Assembly: GCA_037043455.1 (NCBI GenBank)
Contig: JAWPHD010000295.1
Coordinates: forward strand, 372,001-436,000
Length of the DNA: 64,000 bases
Source of the DNA: Cyrtodaria siliqua
Lineage: Eukaryota; Mollusca; Bivalvia; Adapedonta; Hiatellidae
Direction: 5' to 3'
Positions 10,540 to 24,200 of the stretch are shown here, piece after piece; position 1 is the first letter of the stretch; each line of letters begins with the position of its first letter. Both the position numbers and the translations under genes were made by a program. Under the pieces are notes generated by a model. The model did no database searches and had not been told where the DNA came from. It saw only the letters and a program-made list of their open reading frames with translations.

Positions 10540-12138
10540 ACTGTTTTGAATACAATGTTCATTAAGATTGAGGACTACTGACCTAATAAGAGCACCCGTT
10601 CCACACACGCCCACACTCTACTCAAAAAAACTGGCTTTCAAAAAACATAGAAAAATGAAAATCTTGCCTTGAGTGATTTTTCACATCCAATTAGCAAGAC
10701 TCAGCAATTTAATCATAATGGAATACACATGTTAAAAGCAAAGCTAGTTTCTGTACATACTACCATGTCAAAAATGCATTTGAATAATGACCAAGGCCGC
10801 CTGTATATTGACTTGCAAGTGACTGATGCTACATAGACACAAAGGAATTTAACATTACACCATCATATTATGCAGAAATTCAAGACTTGGGTGTACAAAA
10901 ATGCAAACAGCTTGTCCAAATAATTTGCCCTTTAAACCCTAAGAGCCAGTTTGTGGCAAGTGGGTGTTTGTGGGACAATATTTTTTACAGATGAAGGTGA
11001 AAAATGTTCGTTTTAGATCATCTTTCTTTTATAAATGTATACAAATTATAACTATATTGATAAAAAATGAAGTGGGAAGTGTTGTGTAGCAAAACAAAAA
11101 AAATTAAAAAAAAAATTTAACCCACACACTCCACCAAATATTGTCAGTGATTTTTTAAAAACGGCCATGCAAAAGATGGCTATATGGTTGACTGGCTAAT
11201 AAACTGCTCCATCGACATTGATTTCCATTTTTTGTTTGTACGTTAAAAAGCATATACAAGCAAATGTTGATTTTCTCTCCTAACAACGAGTTTGTTTGAA
11301 GTAGTTTGCAAAGTGGGGGTAGATAATAGTAATGTTTTATTGTACCTTGTTGACATTATGTGACTGTAGAAGTTGTTGTTTACATTCGTGTTATATTATG
11401 GAAACTGAAATATCAAGGAAACACCTACCATTCTCGTTTACCAGAGTTTCAAAATGGTAACCTTTGTCGATACTCTGGCTCAATCTTTCACTTTCTGGGA
11501 ACGAGGTGAAATGTATTGACCAATCAGATGCATCCATTTCTAGTTGAAGTGGAAATATTAACCGATCAATAATAATTTGATAATGTTAACTGTGATTATT
11601 TAGGTCAGTTGAACTGTAGTTAACTAAAACTAGTCACACAATATGCTTGTAATTAATCATGGTAAAGTAGATATTTTCTAAATAGGAATTCAAATAGAAT
11701 TGATTAACCATGACTTACTGTCTGCTCTAAAACATCTGCTGCACATGCCCAGACTTATTTATCGCTGGTTTAGATTAGTGGCATGACTGGGGAAAGTTCT
11801 AACTCCGTGGTGAGCATGTTAATTTGAAGGGGAGATAATCCAAATACAACAATACACATAGTTCAACAAAGAGTTGTATGCCTTAGGTTTAGAACACATT
11901 TGCCTTCATTGTGTAATAAGATGGAATCAGGAATACAACAGCTGTAATAAACTACCATCAAATAGAGGGCCTGTGTATGGACACATAAAGGGATGTTTTT
12001 TTGGATATATTGAATATCTGAAACAGCTAAACAGCATGAGAGAGACTGGCTCATAGTTCTCTTATTTGATATTAGAATTTGTATTTTGGAAAGAGATTGC
12101 AAATGTCTTTAAGATTTATTTGAATAAAGACTGATAAG

Positions 12139-12230
12139 GGTGATCCCTTGGAAGCGACAAACACATCCAAGAGAATAAAGTAGAAAGCTCGGTTTTATTG
12201 GGTCTGTTCATGAGAGGTACTGTCAGACTC
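12139..12230 (-). repeat. Inverted copy of the 3.2-kb dispersed repeat
   Basis: Contains TGATCCCTTGGAAGCGACAA ... GTCTGTTCATGAGAGGTA, the reverse complement of 3199-3313. The 100 bp after it (AGCACCGGC...ATTCTACTTCAAAG) resemble the inter-copy sequence. Confidence 0.65.
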
Positions 12231-12314
12231 AACACCTCATGCCCCCTAGCACCGGCTTCAGCGGTATTCTACTTCAAAGCCACCTATATTGGGCTCGTTG
12301 GTCTTTTTTCTGAA

Positions 12315-13200
12315 TCCTGAACATTTTTAGCCGGTTCTTTGAAAAAAAATCGGCTTATAGATTTGCGTAAACCAGGCGGACGAGTGGTCGGCGGGTGGGC
12401 ATCAACATTTTGTATTACCTATATTAACTCAGCATTACCATTTCCAATCTTCATCAAAGTTTAACAGTCCCTTCCTCTCATCAAGCACTGATCATACCCT
12501 GAAACCTAGGTCACTATGACCTACTTTCTCCAAAACATGTGTTACGTTAACTGTTTTGTTTAAGTTGGATGGGGGGGGGGGGCAGGTTAGGTGGGGGATG
12601 AGGGAGTGGAATTAAGTTTTTGTTATATCTCAGCATTACCATGTCTGATTTTCATCAAACTTTCGCATCACCTTTCTCTCATCATGCACTGCCCAAATCC
12701 TGAAAACTAGGTCACTATGACCTACTTTCTCCAAAATATGCGTTATGTTAACCATTTTTTATAGGTTTGGGCAGAGTGGAATTAAGTTTTTGTTATATCT
12801 CAGCAATACCATGTCCGATCTTCATCAAACTTTAACAGCACCTTCCTCTCATCAAGCACTGACCATACTCTGAAAACTAGGCACTATGAACTTCTTTCTC
12901 CAAAAATGTGTCATGTTAACCTTTTTAACTTTGTTATAAGGGCGTCAACATTTTTTTTTTTTATCTCAGCATTGCCATGTGCAATTATTATAAAACTTGG
13001 ACAGAAAGTTGCTGACATGTACCAAACACCATGCGCGGAAAATGAAAACTCGGTTTTCAACATTAAAGCATCCTCTCACTCCCAAAACACAATCTATCTA
13101 GAATAGCTCTATTAAATAGTTTCACCAAACAAACAGGCCCTCATCTTTCACATTTTAGAAAACCTGGCTTTAACGCCACCAGGCATTTCTCTCTTATTAT
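12315..13200 (+). repeat. Dispersed repeat with about 180-bp internal units
   Basis: Three or four diverged copies of a unit with ATCTCAGCATTACCATGTC, TTCATCAAACTTT, and AGGTCACTATGACCTACTTT followed by TCTCCAAAA. The element starts with a GC-richer block containing an AGCCGG...CGGCTT inverted pair. No coding frame. Confidence 0.7.
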
Positions 13201-13979
13201 TATTGTTTTCATGTACACTTTGAACCAATAGAATATACATAACTGGGTGTACTTTACATAGTAATCAGCATCTTAACATGATGAAATAATAGTAAGGGGT
13301 AAGCTATCAGTACAAACAAAAAAATTGTTTCAAAATTCAGTTCCAATGTTTAGTGAAGCAACATGATCACACGTATTCAAATGACATCTATCATGCAATG
13401 CACAGACATATTAATAAACAGATAGGAAACTTCCTATCTTAACCAATGAAGTAACCAAAATATCACGTGGCACCTTAACTTTTCCTTCTATCTCCTCTCT
13501 CAATTATTCACTGATTTTGATGAGAATACATTCAAACGATTCATAGTTAATAGCAAAATGGTATTATAATAATTTATGTTTATTTTTGAAAGTAAGAAAT
13601 TGTATAAAAAGAAGTTAAAAATGTCATCATTTTTCGCTTTTCTCCTAAAAATCAAGGTTTTTACATAGTCAAATTTTCCGTCAAACTCCTTTTTTGCTCT
13701 AAATGTAAGAGAAAGGATAATACTATCATTGGAAAGAAAATTAAATTTGTGATGGTATTTGGCATGAATGAAGCTTGTATCTATAAAACTCTTCATAATA
13801 TGTGTGTTTAAAGTTTGGAAATAATTTGTGAAAATTTCGCACTGTGCCACATGAAATTCAGATAATTTTCGTAGTGTCCAATCTATTTGTTATGAGGTCT
13901 GTGTGCAATGTAAGTATATTTTACAAAATATACATCATGGAAATCTGTGTGGAAGGAATAAATGGTCATCAAGCTCTTG
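13201..13979 (+). other. Intron sequence, no supported feature
   Basis: AT-rich. The 116-codon minus-strand frame at 13500-13850 is asparagine-, lysine- and phenylalanine-rich, as expected of a random frame in AT-rich DNA, and has no recognised motif. Confidence 0.5.
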
Positions 13980-15899
13980 TTAGCTCTACTGATCAGAGAT
14001 CAGCAGAGCTTATGCCGTGGTGCGGCGTCCGTCGTCCGTCTGTCTGTCCGTCTGTCCGTCCGTCTGTCTGTCCGTAAACTTTTATTTGTAGCGACTACTC
14101 CTCTGAAACTACTGGATGGATATTCATGAAACTTTACAGAAATGTTGCCCATGAAGTCTAGTTGATCCTAGCAAAAATTCATGTTGATGCGAAATCCAAG
14201 ATGGCCGCCAAAGCTAAAAATAGATTTTTAAAATACAAGTTTGTAGCGACTACTTCTTGAAAACTATAAGTGATATTGATATGGGACTTTTTCTAAAATG
14301 ATCAGCATGACATGATGTTGATCCTAGTCGAATATTATTTTGATTCGACCTTAAACATGGCTGCCAGTGGCCATCTTTGTTTACATAGAGTTATATAGTA
14401 AAAACTTGTAGCGACTACTCCTCTGAAACTACTTAATGGATGTCCATGAAACTTCACAGGAATGTTGCTCTTGATGTCTAGTTGATCCTAGAAAAATTTC
14501 AGGTTGGCCGGAAATTCAAGATGGCCGCCACGGCTAAAAATAGATTTAAAATTAATAAATTTGTAGCGACTACTTCTTGAAAACTGTAAGTGATATTGAT
14601 ATGGGACGTTTTCTAAAATGATCAGCATGACATGATGTTGATCCTTGTCGAAATTTATTTCGATGCGACTTTAAACATGGCCGGCCATCTTTGTTTACAT
14701 AGATTTATATAGTAAAAACTTGTAGCGACTACTCCTCTGAAACTACTGGATGGATATTCATGAAACTATACAGAAATGTTGCCCATGAAGTCTAGTTGAT
14801 CCTAGCAAAAATTCATGTTGATGCAAAATCCAAGATGGCCGCCAAAGCTAAAAATAGATTTTTAAAATACAAGATTGTAGCGACTACTCCTTGAAAACTA
14901 TAAGTGATATAGATATGGGACTTTTTCTAAAATGATCAGCATGACATGATGTTGGTCCTTGTCTAAAATCGTTTTGATTCGACGTTAAACATGGCTGCCA
15001 GTGGCCATCTTTGTTTACATAGAGTTATATAGTAAAAACTTGTAGCGACTACTCCTCTGAAACTACTTGACAGATGTCCATGAAACTTCACAGGAATGTC
15101 GCTCTTGATGTCTAATTGATCGTAGCAAAATTTCAGGTCGGCCAGAAATTCAAGATGGCCGCCACAGCTAAAAATAAATTTTTAAAAAATAAGTTTGTAG
15201 CGACTACTTCTTGAAAATTATAAGTGATATTGATATGGGACTTTTTCTAAAATGATCAGCATGACATGATGTTGATCCTTGTGGAAAATTATTTTGATTC
15301 GACGTTAAACATGGCTGCCATTGGGCATCTTTGGTTACATAGAGTTATATAGTAAAAACTTGTAGCGACTACTCCTCTGAAACTACTTGACGGATGTTCA
15401 TGAAACTTCACAGGAATGTTGCACTTGATGTCTAGTTGATCCTAGAAAAATTTCAGGTCGGCCGGAAATTCAAGATGGCCACCACAGCTAAAAATAGATT
15501 TAAAATAAATAAGTTTGTAGCGACTACTTCTTCAAAACTATAAGAGATATTGATATAGGACTTTTTCTAAAATGATCAGTATGACATGATGTTGGTCCTT
15601 GTCGAAAATCGTTTTGATTTGACGTTAAACATGGCTACCAGCGGCCATCTTTGTTTACATAGAGTTATATAATGAAAACTTGTAGCGACTACTCCTCTGA
15701 AACAACTTTACGGATTTTCATGAAACTTCACAGGAATGTTGCTCTTAATGTCTTATTGATCCTAGCAAAATTTCAGGTCGGCCGGAAATTCAAGATGGCC
15801 GCCACGGTTAAAAATAGATTTTCAAAAAACAAGTCCGTAGCGACTACTTCCTGAAATCAAAATCGTTCAGTAGAGCTTCAAGGTCATTGACCTCTTGTT
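13980..15899 (+). mobile_element. Dispersed non-autonomous element, GATCAGAGATCAG family, 1.9 kb
   Basis: Starts TAGCTCTACTGATCAGAGAT, followed by a (CCGTC/TGTC)n tract. It then carries about six internal direct repeats of some 320 bp (TGTAGCGACTACTCCTCTGA ... CAAGATGGCCGCC). It ends with TCAGTAGAGCT, a short hairpin AAGGTCATTGACCT and CTTGTT. The 5' AGCTCTACTGA is the inverted complement of the 3' TCAGTAGAGCT. A 945-bp copy lies at 34109-35053. It has no coding capacity. The layout recalls helentron-associated rolling-circle elements, which is inference. Confidence 0.75.
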
Positions 15900-16063
15900 T
15901 TAGTTAGTGCTTTCTTTTTCAATTTTGAATTTATAAATTTCAGAAAGCTAAGCTAGAAAGAATGCTACAGGTATTATTATGTATTTTTATAGAACATTCA
16001 GAGCAAGATACGTCCGTATTGTGTTCCAGAAAGTTGTCATTACCTGGATATGACGAGAAATGT

Positions 16064-17412
16064 TTTGGTTTAAAGAGCAACAGATAAGCAGCCTATTTAT
16101 GTAAATACCCAATTAAAAACCATTAAATACCCATTAAATACTCAATTAAAAAACATTAAAAACGCAATTAAAATCAAATCAAAGCATGTTAAAATACAAC
16201 CAAAATAAGGAAAAACCCAATTGTTTGTAAAACACATGTATTTATATCCCAAAATTCTTGGCAACATACAAATAATCTACAGCAATCTTAATTGTCTCAG
16301 TGCGTAACATGACCCACTGGTACAAAATGCAAATGCTTGCCTATTATCATCATCAGTTATGTTTAGATTCACAACAATGTTTGGTGTCAGACCAGTCAGG
16401 AAGTACTTCCGGGTCGTAGGGTGCAAAAATAGTTCCTTGAAAAAATCCAAAGTTTCTAGTTTGCATGTGTGTTTCCCAAGATACGTTTTTATTTCATTGT
16501 TAAATCTAACCTGATGTTAAAGTATTATGTCTGTTGTCATGAATAGTAAGTATTTTACTGTGTTTGTCCGGATTATTTCTTTGGAGAGTATGAGCACAGA
16601 GGTTAGGTAGAGATGTGGTTTTGACCTATTTTTATTTAAAAATACGCATAGTGTGAATGAACAACTTGAAATGTCGAAATACTGAATGAATGTTTTATTC
16701 AGATATGGGACCGTTTGGAAGCCAAATGTGTTTAATTCACAGAATTAAAGTGTATTGAAGCGAACGTTATGAAACTTGTGACTGATCTCCAAATATAGCC
16801 TATTTTTCATTGTGTTCAATAATCTGATTTTCACCGGTCTGACACCATATTTTCATTGTGAATGAAAGCTTGTATCAAAATGGCATCAAAGACCAGGATG
16901 TAAAAAGTTGTAACAAAACATGCAGTTAAATATACTAATTCAAATATTAGTTGTGGGTCATGTTACATCGGCTGTCAAATTTATTAGAAAACATTGACTG
17001 CCTTCAAAACAAGATTTCTATAGCTAATTGTTAAACATGTATCTGGTATTACCATAATTTTATAGAGTTTACAATAATAACAATGCCAGGTTTGAAATAC
17101 TGCCAGTGTGAAATCTACTGACAGTCTGTGTAAATACAAAATGAAAATGAAAATGAAGGTTAATACCAATAAGACTAAATTTCTCAACAATACCCAATTC
17201 CCAGTTAAACCAACAATGTGGGGTAATACTCAATTATCTTTTACCCAGTTTAATTTAGTCAGTATCCAATTAAACCAAAACTACAGGGTATTCAACTACT
17301 GAGTAATACCCAGTTACCTTATACCCAATTTAATTTAGCCAATTCCCAAATAAACCAAAACTATGAAGTAATACCCAATTACCTTACAAAGCTTATCTGT
17401 TGCTCTGGGTTT
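16064..17412. repeat. Large diverged foldback element, 1.35 kb
   Basis: The outer ends match as inverted repeats (AGAGCAACAGATAAGC at 16074-16089, GCTTATCTGTTGCTCT at about 17390-17405). Inner blocks also match in inverted order: GTAACATGACCCAC near 16305 with GTGGGTCATGTTAC near 16955, and GGTGTCAGACC near 16382 with GGTCTGACACC near 16836. The outer thirds are rich in imperfect TACCCAATTA and TAATACCCA motifs. 15900-16063 and 17413-17721 are ordinary intron. Confidence 0.7.
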
Positions 17413-17721
17413 AAATAATCATGCTCAGGCATGTAATGTCTAAGGCATTGTACTCTGGCAGTACTCTGTATCTGTGGCAGTCAAGTCAAGTTACCAGGTG
17501 CCCTTTATATTCTAAATAAAGTAACTTATAATTGTAAATCTCCTGCTATGTTGAGTCTGTAATATTAGCAGACAGCACCATACAGTTATTATTGTTAGAA
17601 ATTGCAACATTTCTGAACACAGGCTTGGAAGTATCTGTTGTAGCCTCGTTACATACTTTTCTTCTTTTTATTTATCACCCATTTCATTTCCAAGTTAGAT
17701 ACACAGTCTTTGTCTGGGTTG

Positions 17722-19694
17722 TTAGCTCACCTGAGCCGAAGGCTCAAAGGTGAGCTATTGGGATCACTCTTCGTCCGTCGTCCGTCGTCCGTCGTCGTCC
17801 GTCGTCGTCGTCCGTCGTTAACTTTTGCTTCAAATAACTTCTCCTCAGAAACCTCTTGTCTAATTTTGACCAAACTTCACGTGGATGATCCTTAGGTGAA
17901 TGCTTTTTAGATTTGTTAAAATTAGGTCAGGGCGACATCCAAGATGGCCGCCATTACCATATATGGTTGAAACCTTAAAAAATCTTCTTCTCAAGAACCG
18001 CTGGATAGATTTCGACAGTTTTTCTTTTAAAATGATCGCCAACGTCTAGACTATCAAGTTTGTTCAAATGAAGTCCCCGGGGTCAAAAATGGCCATGCCC
18101 CAGGGGTCCAAAGTTCGTATATTGAGATTTTGCATGTTTTTCATATAGACATATAGGAAAAAACTGTAAAAAATCTTCTTCTCTGAAACCACAAGGCACA
18201 GAGGTCTCATGTATTACATGTAGCATCAGCTTATGGTCCTCTACTAAGTTTGTTCAAATGGTGACCCTGGGGTAAAATTTGTCCCTGCCCCGGGGGTCAC
18301 AGTTTTACATAGACTTATATAGGATTTTTTTTTAAAAATCTTCTTCTCAGAAACTGCAAGAGCCAGAGGTTTGATATTTTGCATTTACTATAAGCTTATG
18401 GTCCTTTACCAAGTTTGTTCAAATGGTGACCCAGGGGTCACATTTGGCCCCGCCCCGGCGGGGTCACAGTTTTACATAGGCTTGTATAGGGAAAAACTGA
18501 AAAAAAAATCTTCTTCTCTGGAACCACATGGCACGGAGCTCTCACGTATTACATGTAGCATCAGCTTATGGTCCTCTACTTAGTTTGTTCAAATGGTGAC
18601 CCTGGGGTCAAATTTGTCCCCGCCCCGGGGGCCACAGTTTTACATAGACTTGTATAGGATTTTATTTTATAAAATCTTCTTCTCGGAAACTGCAAGAGCC
18701 TGAGGTTTGATATTTTGCATTTACTATAAGCTTATGGTCCTTTACAAAGTTTGTTCAAATGGTGACCCAGGGGTCACATTTGGCCCCGCCCCGGGGGTCA
18801 CAGTTTTACATAGGCTTGTATAGGGAAAAACTTAAAAAATCTTCATCTCTGGAACCACATGGCACTGAGCTCTCATGTATTACATGTAGCATCAGCTTAT
18901 GGTTCTCTACTTAGTTTGTTCAAATGGTGACCCTGGGGTCGAATTTGTCCCCGCCCTGGGGGTCACAGTTTTACATAGATATGAATAGGGAAAAACTTAA
19001 AAAGCCTTCTTCTCTGAAACTGCAAGAGCCAGAGGTTTAATATTTTGCTTTTGCTATAAGCTCATGGTCCTCTACCAATTTTGTTCAAATGGTGACCCAG
19101 GGGCCACATTTGGCCCCGCCCCGGGGGTCACAGTTTTACATAGGCTTGTATAGGGAAAAACTGAAAAAAATCTTCTTCTCTGGAACTGCAAGAGCCAGAG
19201 GTTTAATATTTTGAACTTACTATTAGATTATGGTCCTCTACCAAGTTTGTTCAAATGATGACCCAGGGGTAAAATTTGACCCCACTCCGTGGGTCACAGT
19301 TTTACATAGACTTGTATAGGGAAAAACTTAAAAAATCTTCTTCTCTAAAACCACAAAGCACACAGCTCTCATATATCACATGTAGCCCTGGGGTCACATT
19401 TGGCTCTGCCCAAGGTGTTATTCTCTAGCACCTTCATTTTATATTCGATCTTTACCAAACTTTGTCAGTGTCTTAAACTGTCTATATCAATGTTGTTATA
19501 CACAACAGAGCCCACATTTCATGAACAACCTTAACCAAACTTGCACAGATTGTATAGGACCATAAGATTTCGAAGAAGTTCGATAATGTGCCAGTACTCA
19601 GATGATCGCTTTAGGGCCATCTTGGCCCTGGCCCTCTTTTATTGGTTCAAATTAACTCAGGTGAGCGATATAGGGCCATCATGGCCCTCTTGTT
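17722..19694 (+). mobile_element. Dispersed non-autonomous element, CTCACCTGAG family, about 2 kb
   Basis: Starts TTAGCTCACCTGAGCC with a (CGTCGTC)n tract. It carries many alternating internal units (ATGGTGACCCAGGGGTCACA, GGTTTGATATTTTGCATTTAC, AAATCTTCTTCTCTG). It ends CTCAGGTGAGCGATATAGGG, then the hairpin GGGCCATCATGGCCC and TCTTGTT. The 5' GCTCACCTGAG and 3' CTCAGGTGAGC are inverted complements. No reading frame of note. Related sequences are, as far as I know, widespread in mollusc genomes. Confidence 0.78.
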
Positions 19695-21294
19695 GTATAT
19701 CTTTTTTGTTATTAGGGGTGGTTGCATCTGGACAGGTTGCCATCTCATAGAAACTAGAATTGAGAGATATCATTAGAACTATATGGGGAGATAGGATGAA
19801 GTTTACTATTTAGCCTCTACTAATAACAAACTTACATTTTAACTATTACAACACATAAACTATACCACTTAGCCATTTCTAACAAACTTTACCATAACAT
19901 ACCATCAATAAAACCAGTCTTAACCTTGTGTTGTTTTTTGGGGTTTGGAAATTTCAAAGAGCCTTTTCTCTTTTTATTTTTACTGTGTGTTACTCATGTT
20001 AATTACAGTCAGCTCAGAGTCTTTTTATGTTATGTGTTTAGAGTTTATGTCACCCAAATTGTTTGTGTTTAGCCGTCTGCTTTGATCACACTGTGATCTC
20101 TTTATTCAAAATGTGTGAACATATTCACAGCATTGCTTTTTGTGGTGAATTGTAACAAAGTTTTCATATTGCAAGAGCAAGTTATTTGAGAACTACATGA
20201 TGACAAATTCATGTTTCCAAGACAACATATTTTCATATTCACTTTAATTGTAAAAACTGTTCTTAAGTTGCCATACTAGGATAATTATGATTAAATAGAA
20301 AAAAGCATCAGTTATGTCACAATATACAAGTTGTTAATTGATTTAGGCCTAAATTAGCATATTGCTTGTTTGCCCTTTACTGACCCAGCATTTCAGACCT
20401 GGATAGGCAGTAAGGTAAATTGTTCTATTTAACATTTCAGTTTCAGGATGGGAAATTGGTTGATTAGCTAGCACCTGACTTTGACACTATCAATACTTAT
20501 TAAAATAATGTAAAGGTACTAAGGTTACATTCAAGTAAATAACATTAATACATGTAACAGTTTGTTCTGTTCTAGTCTTTTATCAGGTTTGATCTGGTGC
20601 CATTTCAAAAAAACAAATCATATAGCATTGAAAACTCAATAAAACATTTTGGGTATGGGGCAGAACAATTGGGTTGGTAGCTAGCTAGGTAAAGGCCAAA
20701 CAAACAATAATTTAATTTAGGCCTTTCATATCTATGTCTTGGTGAACCTGGTCTCCAGAGCTTGAATATTCCATTTTATTGTTTATAATCTGAATACAGC
20801 ATGACTGTGCACCTCTCATCCTGTATTCTATATTCAGTCATATTCAATCAAATTCAGTCACTTATCACTCTGTGTATATTAGTCTTCGACCACTTGTATT
20901 TTATCGTCTGATCCAGTTATCATCCGATTTCCTCTGCTTGTATTGTAATGTAAGTATTTTTACTTTTTCACTTTCTAAACATTACTATAATTTGCATTTA
21001 CCACACTTGCTGGTACCTGTATCCCACAATCCCTCTGTTTGTATAAACAAATGTAGCAGAAATGAAATATATAGTCACGTGATTGTGATGAATACATTAC
21101 ATTAAAGTGTCGGATCATTAGGATATTGGCTATTAATTTCGTTATATTAATTAAAGAATTTTTATTTAGCATTCTATATTGGCGCTTTAAGTTTATCAAG
21201 AACTTCCAGTATTTATTCTTAAACACAATATTACATATACATCGTATTTATGTGAGAACATTGATTTCTTAATAATGAAGTCGTTAATTTGTAG
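19695..21294 (+). other. 3' end of the long third intron, no supported feature
   Basis: AT-rich, non-repetitive at the scale I can see. It ends in a modest acceptor (TCGTTAATTTGTAG, 21281-21294). No exon with matching phase was found between 8971 and 21294, but a small alternative exon cannot be excluded. Confidence 0.55.
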
Positions 21295-24200
21295 GAAATA
21301 GAAGAGGATGACGGAGAGGATGTACAAAGTAGTGATGTTGACGAGAATGATTCACCTGTTATACACGCTAAAGAAACGGACACAGTTCAAGAAAAAGCAA
21401 CACTTAGTGCCACTAATCCACCAGTAATCGAAATAAATGATGTAGAAATAAGTAAGAGACAAATGGAAATTGAATGCACAGGAGAATATAATGAAGAACT
21501 ACCCAGTGAGCCAGCTAAGTACCTTGCAGGTGCCGTAGATGAAGTAAAAACAACTGGTGAGGGAGTTATAAATATTTCCAACACAACTGAAGAGGATATA
21601 CAAATAAGTACTGTCAATATGAATGTTGCAACTAATATGGTTGAAGGAGAAACAGAAGCTGGAGATGGGAAAATGCAAGGCATAACAAAGAATGAAGGCA
21701 CGGGAAAGATCAAAGAAGTTAAATCTATGGATATTAATACTGAAGAGGACACAGAAGCTAGAGAAACAATTATGCCAGAAGAAATAGAACAAAGAATTAC
21801 CAATATTCCCATTGATGAGGAAACTAGAATCGATCAGATAGAAATAACATTTGCCAACACAAATGAAGAAGAAATGGAAATATATGGGACAAATGAGACT
21901 GCTGATAATGGTGATGACACATCAGTAGCAGAATATCCAAATGATGAAAACCAGGCAGTAACAACAGAAGTAGATACAACTGCAATTGAAGAAGATTTAA
22001 CTATGATTCAGGGTGATGGAATTGGTCCATTGGAAACAGAGGAAGATATAAAATATGGAAAATTGATAGATACAAAAAGGATTGAAGACACGGGAAAGAT
22101 TGAGACATTGCCTGCAAATGAATACATCAAGGAAGTAAAACCTATGGATACTTATATTGTAGAGGACATAGAAGCTAGAGAAACAAATATGCCTGAAGAC
22201 ATAGAACAAAGCATGACTAATATGTATGCTATTAGCACAATTAAAGAAGAAACTAAAATTTATCAGAAAGAAATAATGCTTGCCAACTCAAATGAAGAAG
22301 AAACAGAAATATATGAGACAAATGAGACTGCTGCAAATGATGATAGCAAATCAATAGCAGAAATAAAAGCAATGTTTACAGATGATGCCAATAAAGCAGG
22401 AACAACAGAAGTAGATACAACTGTTAATACTGCTACTGAAGAAGATGTTAAAATGATTCAGGATGATGCAATTGTTCCATTGGAAACAGAGAGCGATATG
22501 AATCATGGGACAATGCAAGATCTAGAAAAGAATGAAGACACAGAAAAGACAAAAGAAGTCAATTTTACAAATATTGAAGAGAAAACAAAAGCTGGAGAAC
22601 CAAATACACCAAATGAATTAGAACAAAGAATGACCATTATGCATGCTTTTAACACAACTGAAGAAGTAACTAAAATTGATCAGATAGAAATAACGCTTGC
22701 CAACACAAATGAAGAAGAAACAGAAATATATGAGACAAATGAGAATGCTGAAAATGATGATGGCAAATTTATAACAGAAAGAAAAGCAATGTTTCCAGAT
22801 GATGAGAATAAAGATGAAACAACAGAAGTAAATACAACTGTTATTAATGCAGATGAAACAGAGAGCGATATGAAACATGGTAAAATTCAAGATATAGAAA
22901 GGAATGAAGACACAGGACATATTGAGACATTGCCTGCAAATGACTACATCAAGGAAGTAAATCCTAAGGGAATTAATACTGAAGAGCACACAGAAGCTGG
23001 AGAAACAATTATGCCAGAAGAAATGGAACAAAGAATGACTGATATGCATGCTTTTAACATGATTGAAGACGAAATTAGAATTGATCAGATAGAAAGAGCT
23101 CTTGCCAACACAAATGAAGAAGAAATAGAAGTATATGCGATGAATGGCACTGATGAAAATGATGATGACAAATCAGTAGCAGAAATAAATGCAATGTTTT
23201 CGAATGATGAAAACAAAACAGCAACAACAGACGAAGATAACACTGTTATTAATGCAACTGTAGAAGAGATACAAGTGATTCTGAATGATGGAATTGGTCT
23301 ATTGAAAACAGAGAGAGATATGAATCATGGGGAAATGCAAGATATAGAAAAGAATGAAGACAAAGAAAAGATAAAAGAAGTCCATTTTACAAATATTGAG
23401 GAGGAAACAAAAGCTAGAGAACCATATACACCAAATGAATTAGAACAAAGAATGACCAGTATGCATGCTTTTAACACAACTGAAGAAGTAACTAAAATTG
23501 ATTGGATAGAAATAATGCTTGCCAACACAAATGAAGAAGAAACAGAAATGAATGAGACAAATGAGAATGCTGAAAATGATGATGGCACATTTATAACAGA
23601 AATAAAAGCAATGTTTCCAGATGATGAGAATAAAGATGAAACAACAGAAGTGAATACAACTGTTGTTAATGCAGATGAAACGGAGAGCGATATGAAACAT
23701 GGTAAAATTCAAGATATAGAAAGGAATGAAGACACGGGACATATTGAGACATTGCCTGCAAATGACTACATCAAGGAAGTAAATCCTAAGGGAATTAATA
23801 CTGAAGAGGACACAGAAGCTAGAGAAACAATTATGCCAGAAGAAATAGAACAAGGAATGACTGATATGCATGCTTTTAACATGATTGAAGAAGAAATTAG
23901 AATTGATCAGATAGAAAAAGCTCTGGCCAACACAAATGAAAAAGAAACAGAAGTATATGAGATAAATGGCACTGATGAAAATTATGATGACAAATCAATA
24001 GCAGAAATAAAAGCAATGTTTCCAGATGATGAGAATAAAGATAGAAAAACAGAAGTAGACACAACTGTTATTAATGCAGATGAAGATGTTAAAATGATTC
24101 AGGATATTGCAATTGGTCCATTGGAAACAGAAGGCGATATGAAACATGGTAAAATGCAAGATATAGAAAGGAATGAAGACACAGGACATATTGAGACATT

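Noticed and set aside
21463..21465. The first ATG of the tail exon as a gene start
   Set aside because: The frame is open for 56 more codons up to a splice acceptor and continues the DAPK reading in phase 0. A separate start is unnecessary, though an internal promoter cannot be excluded.
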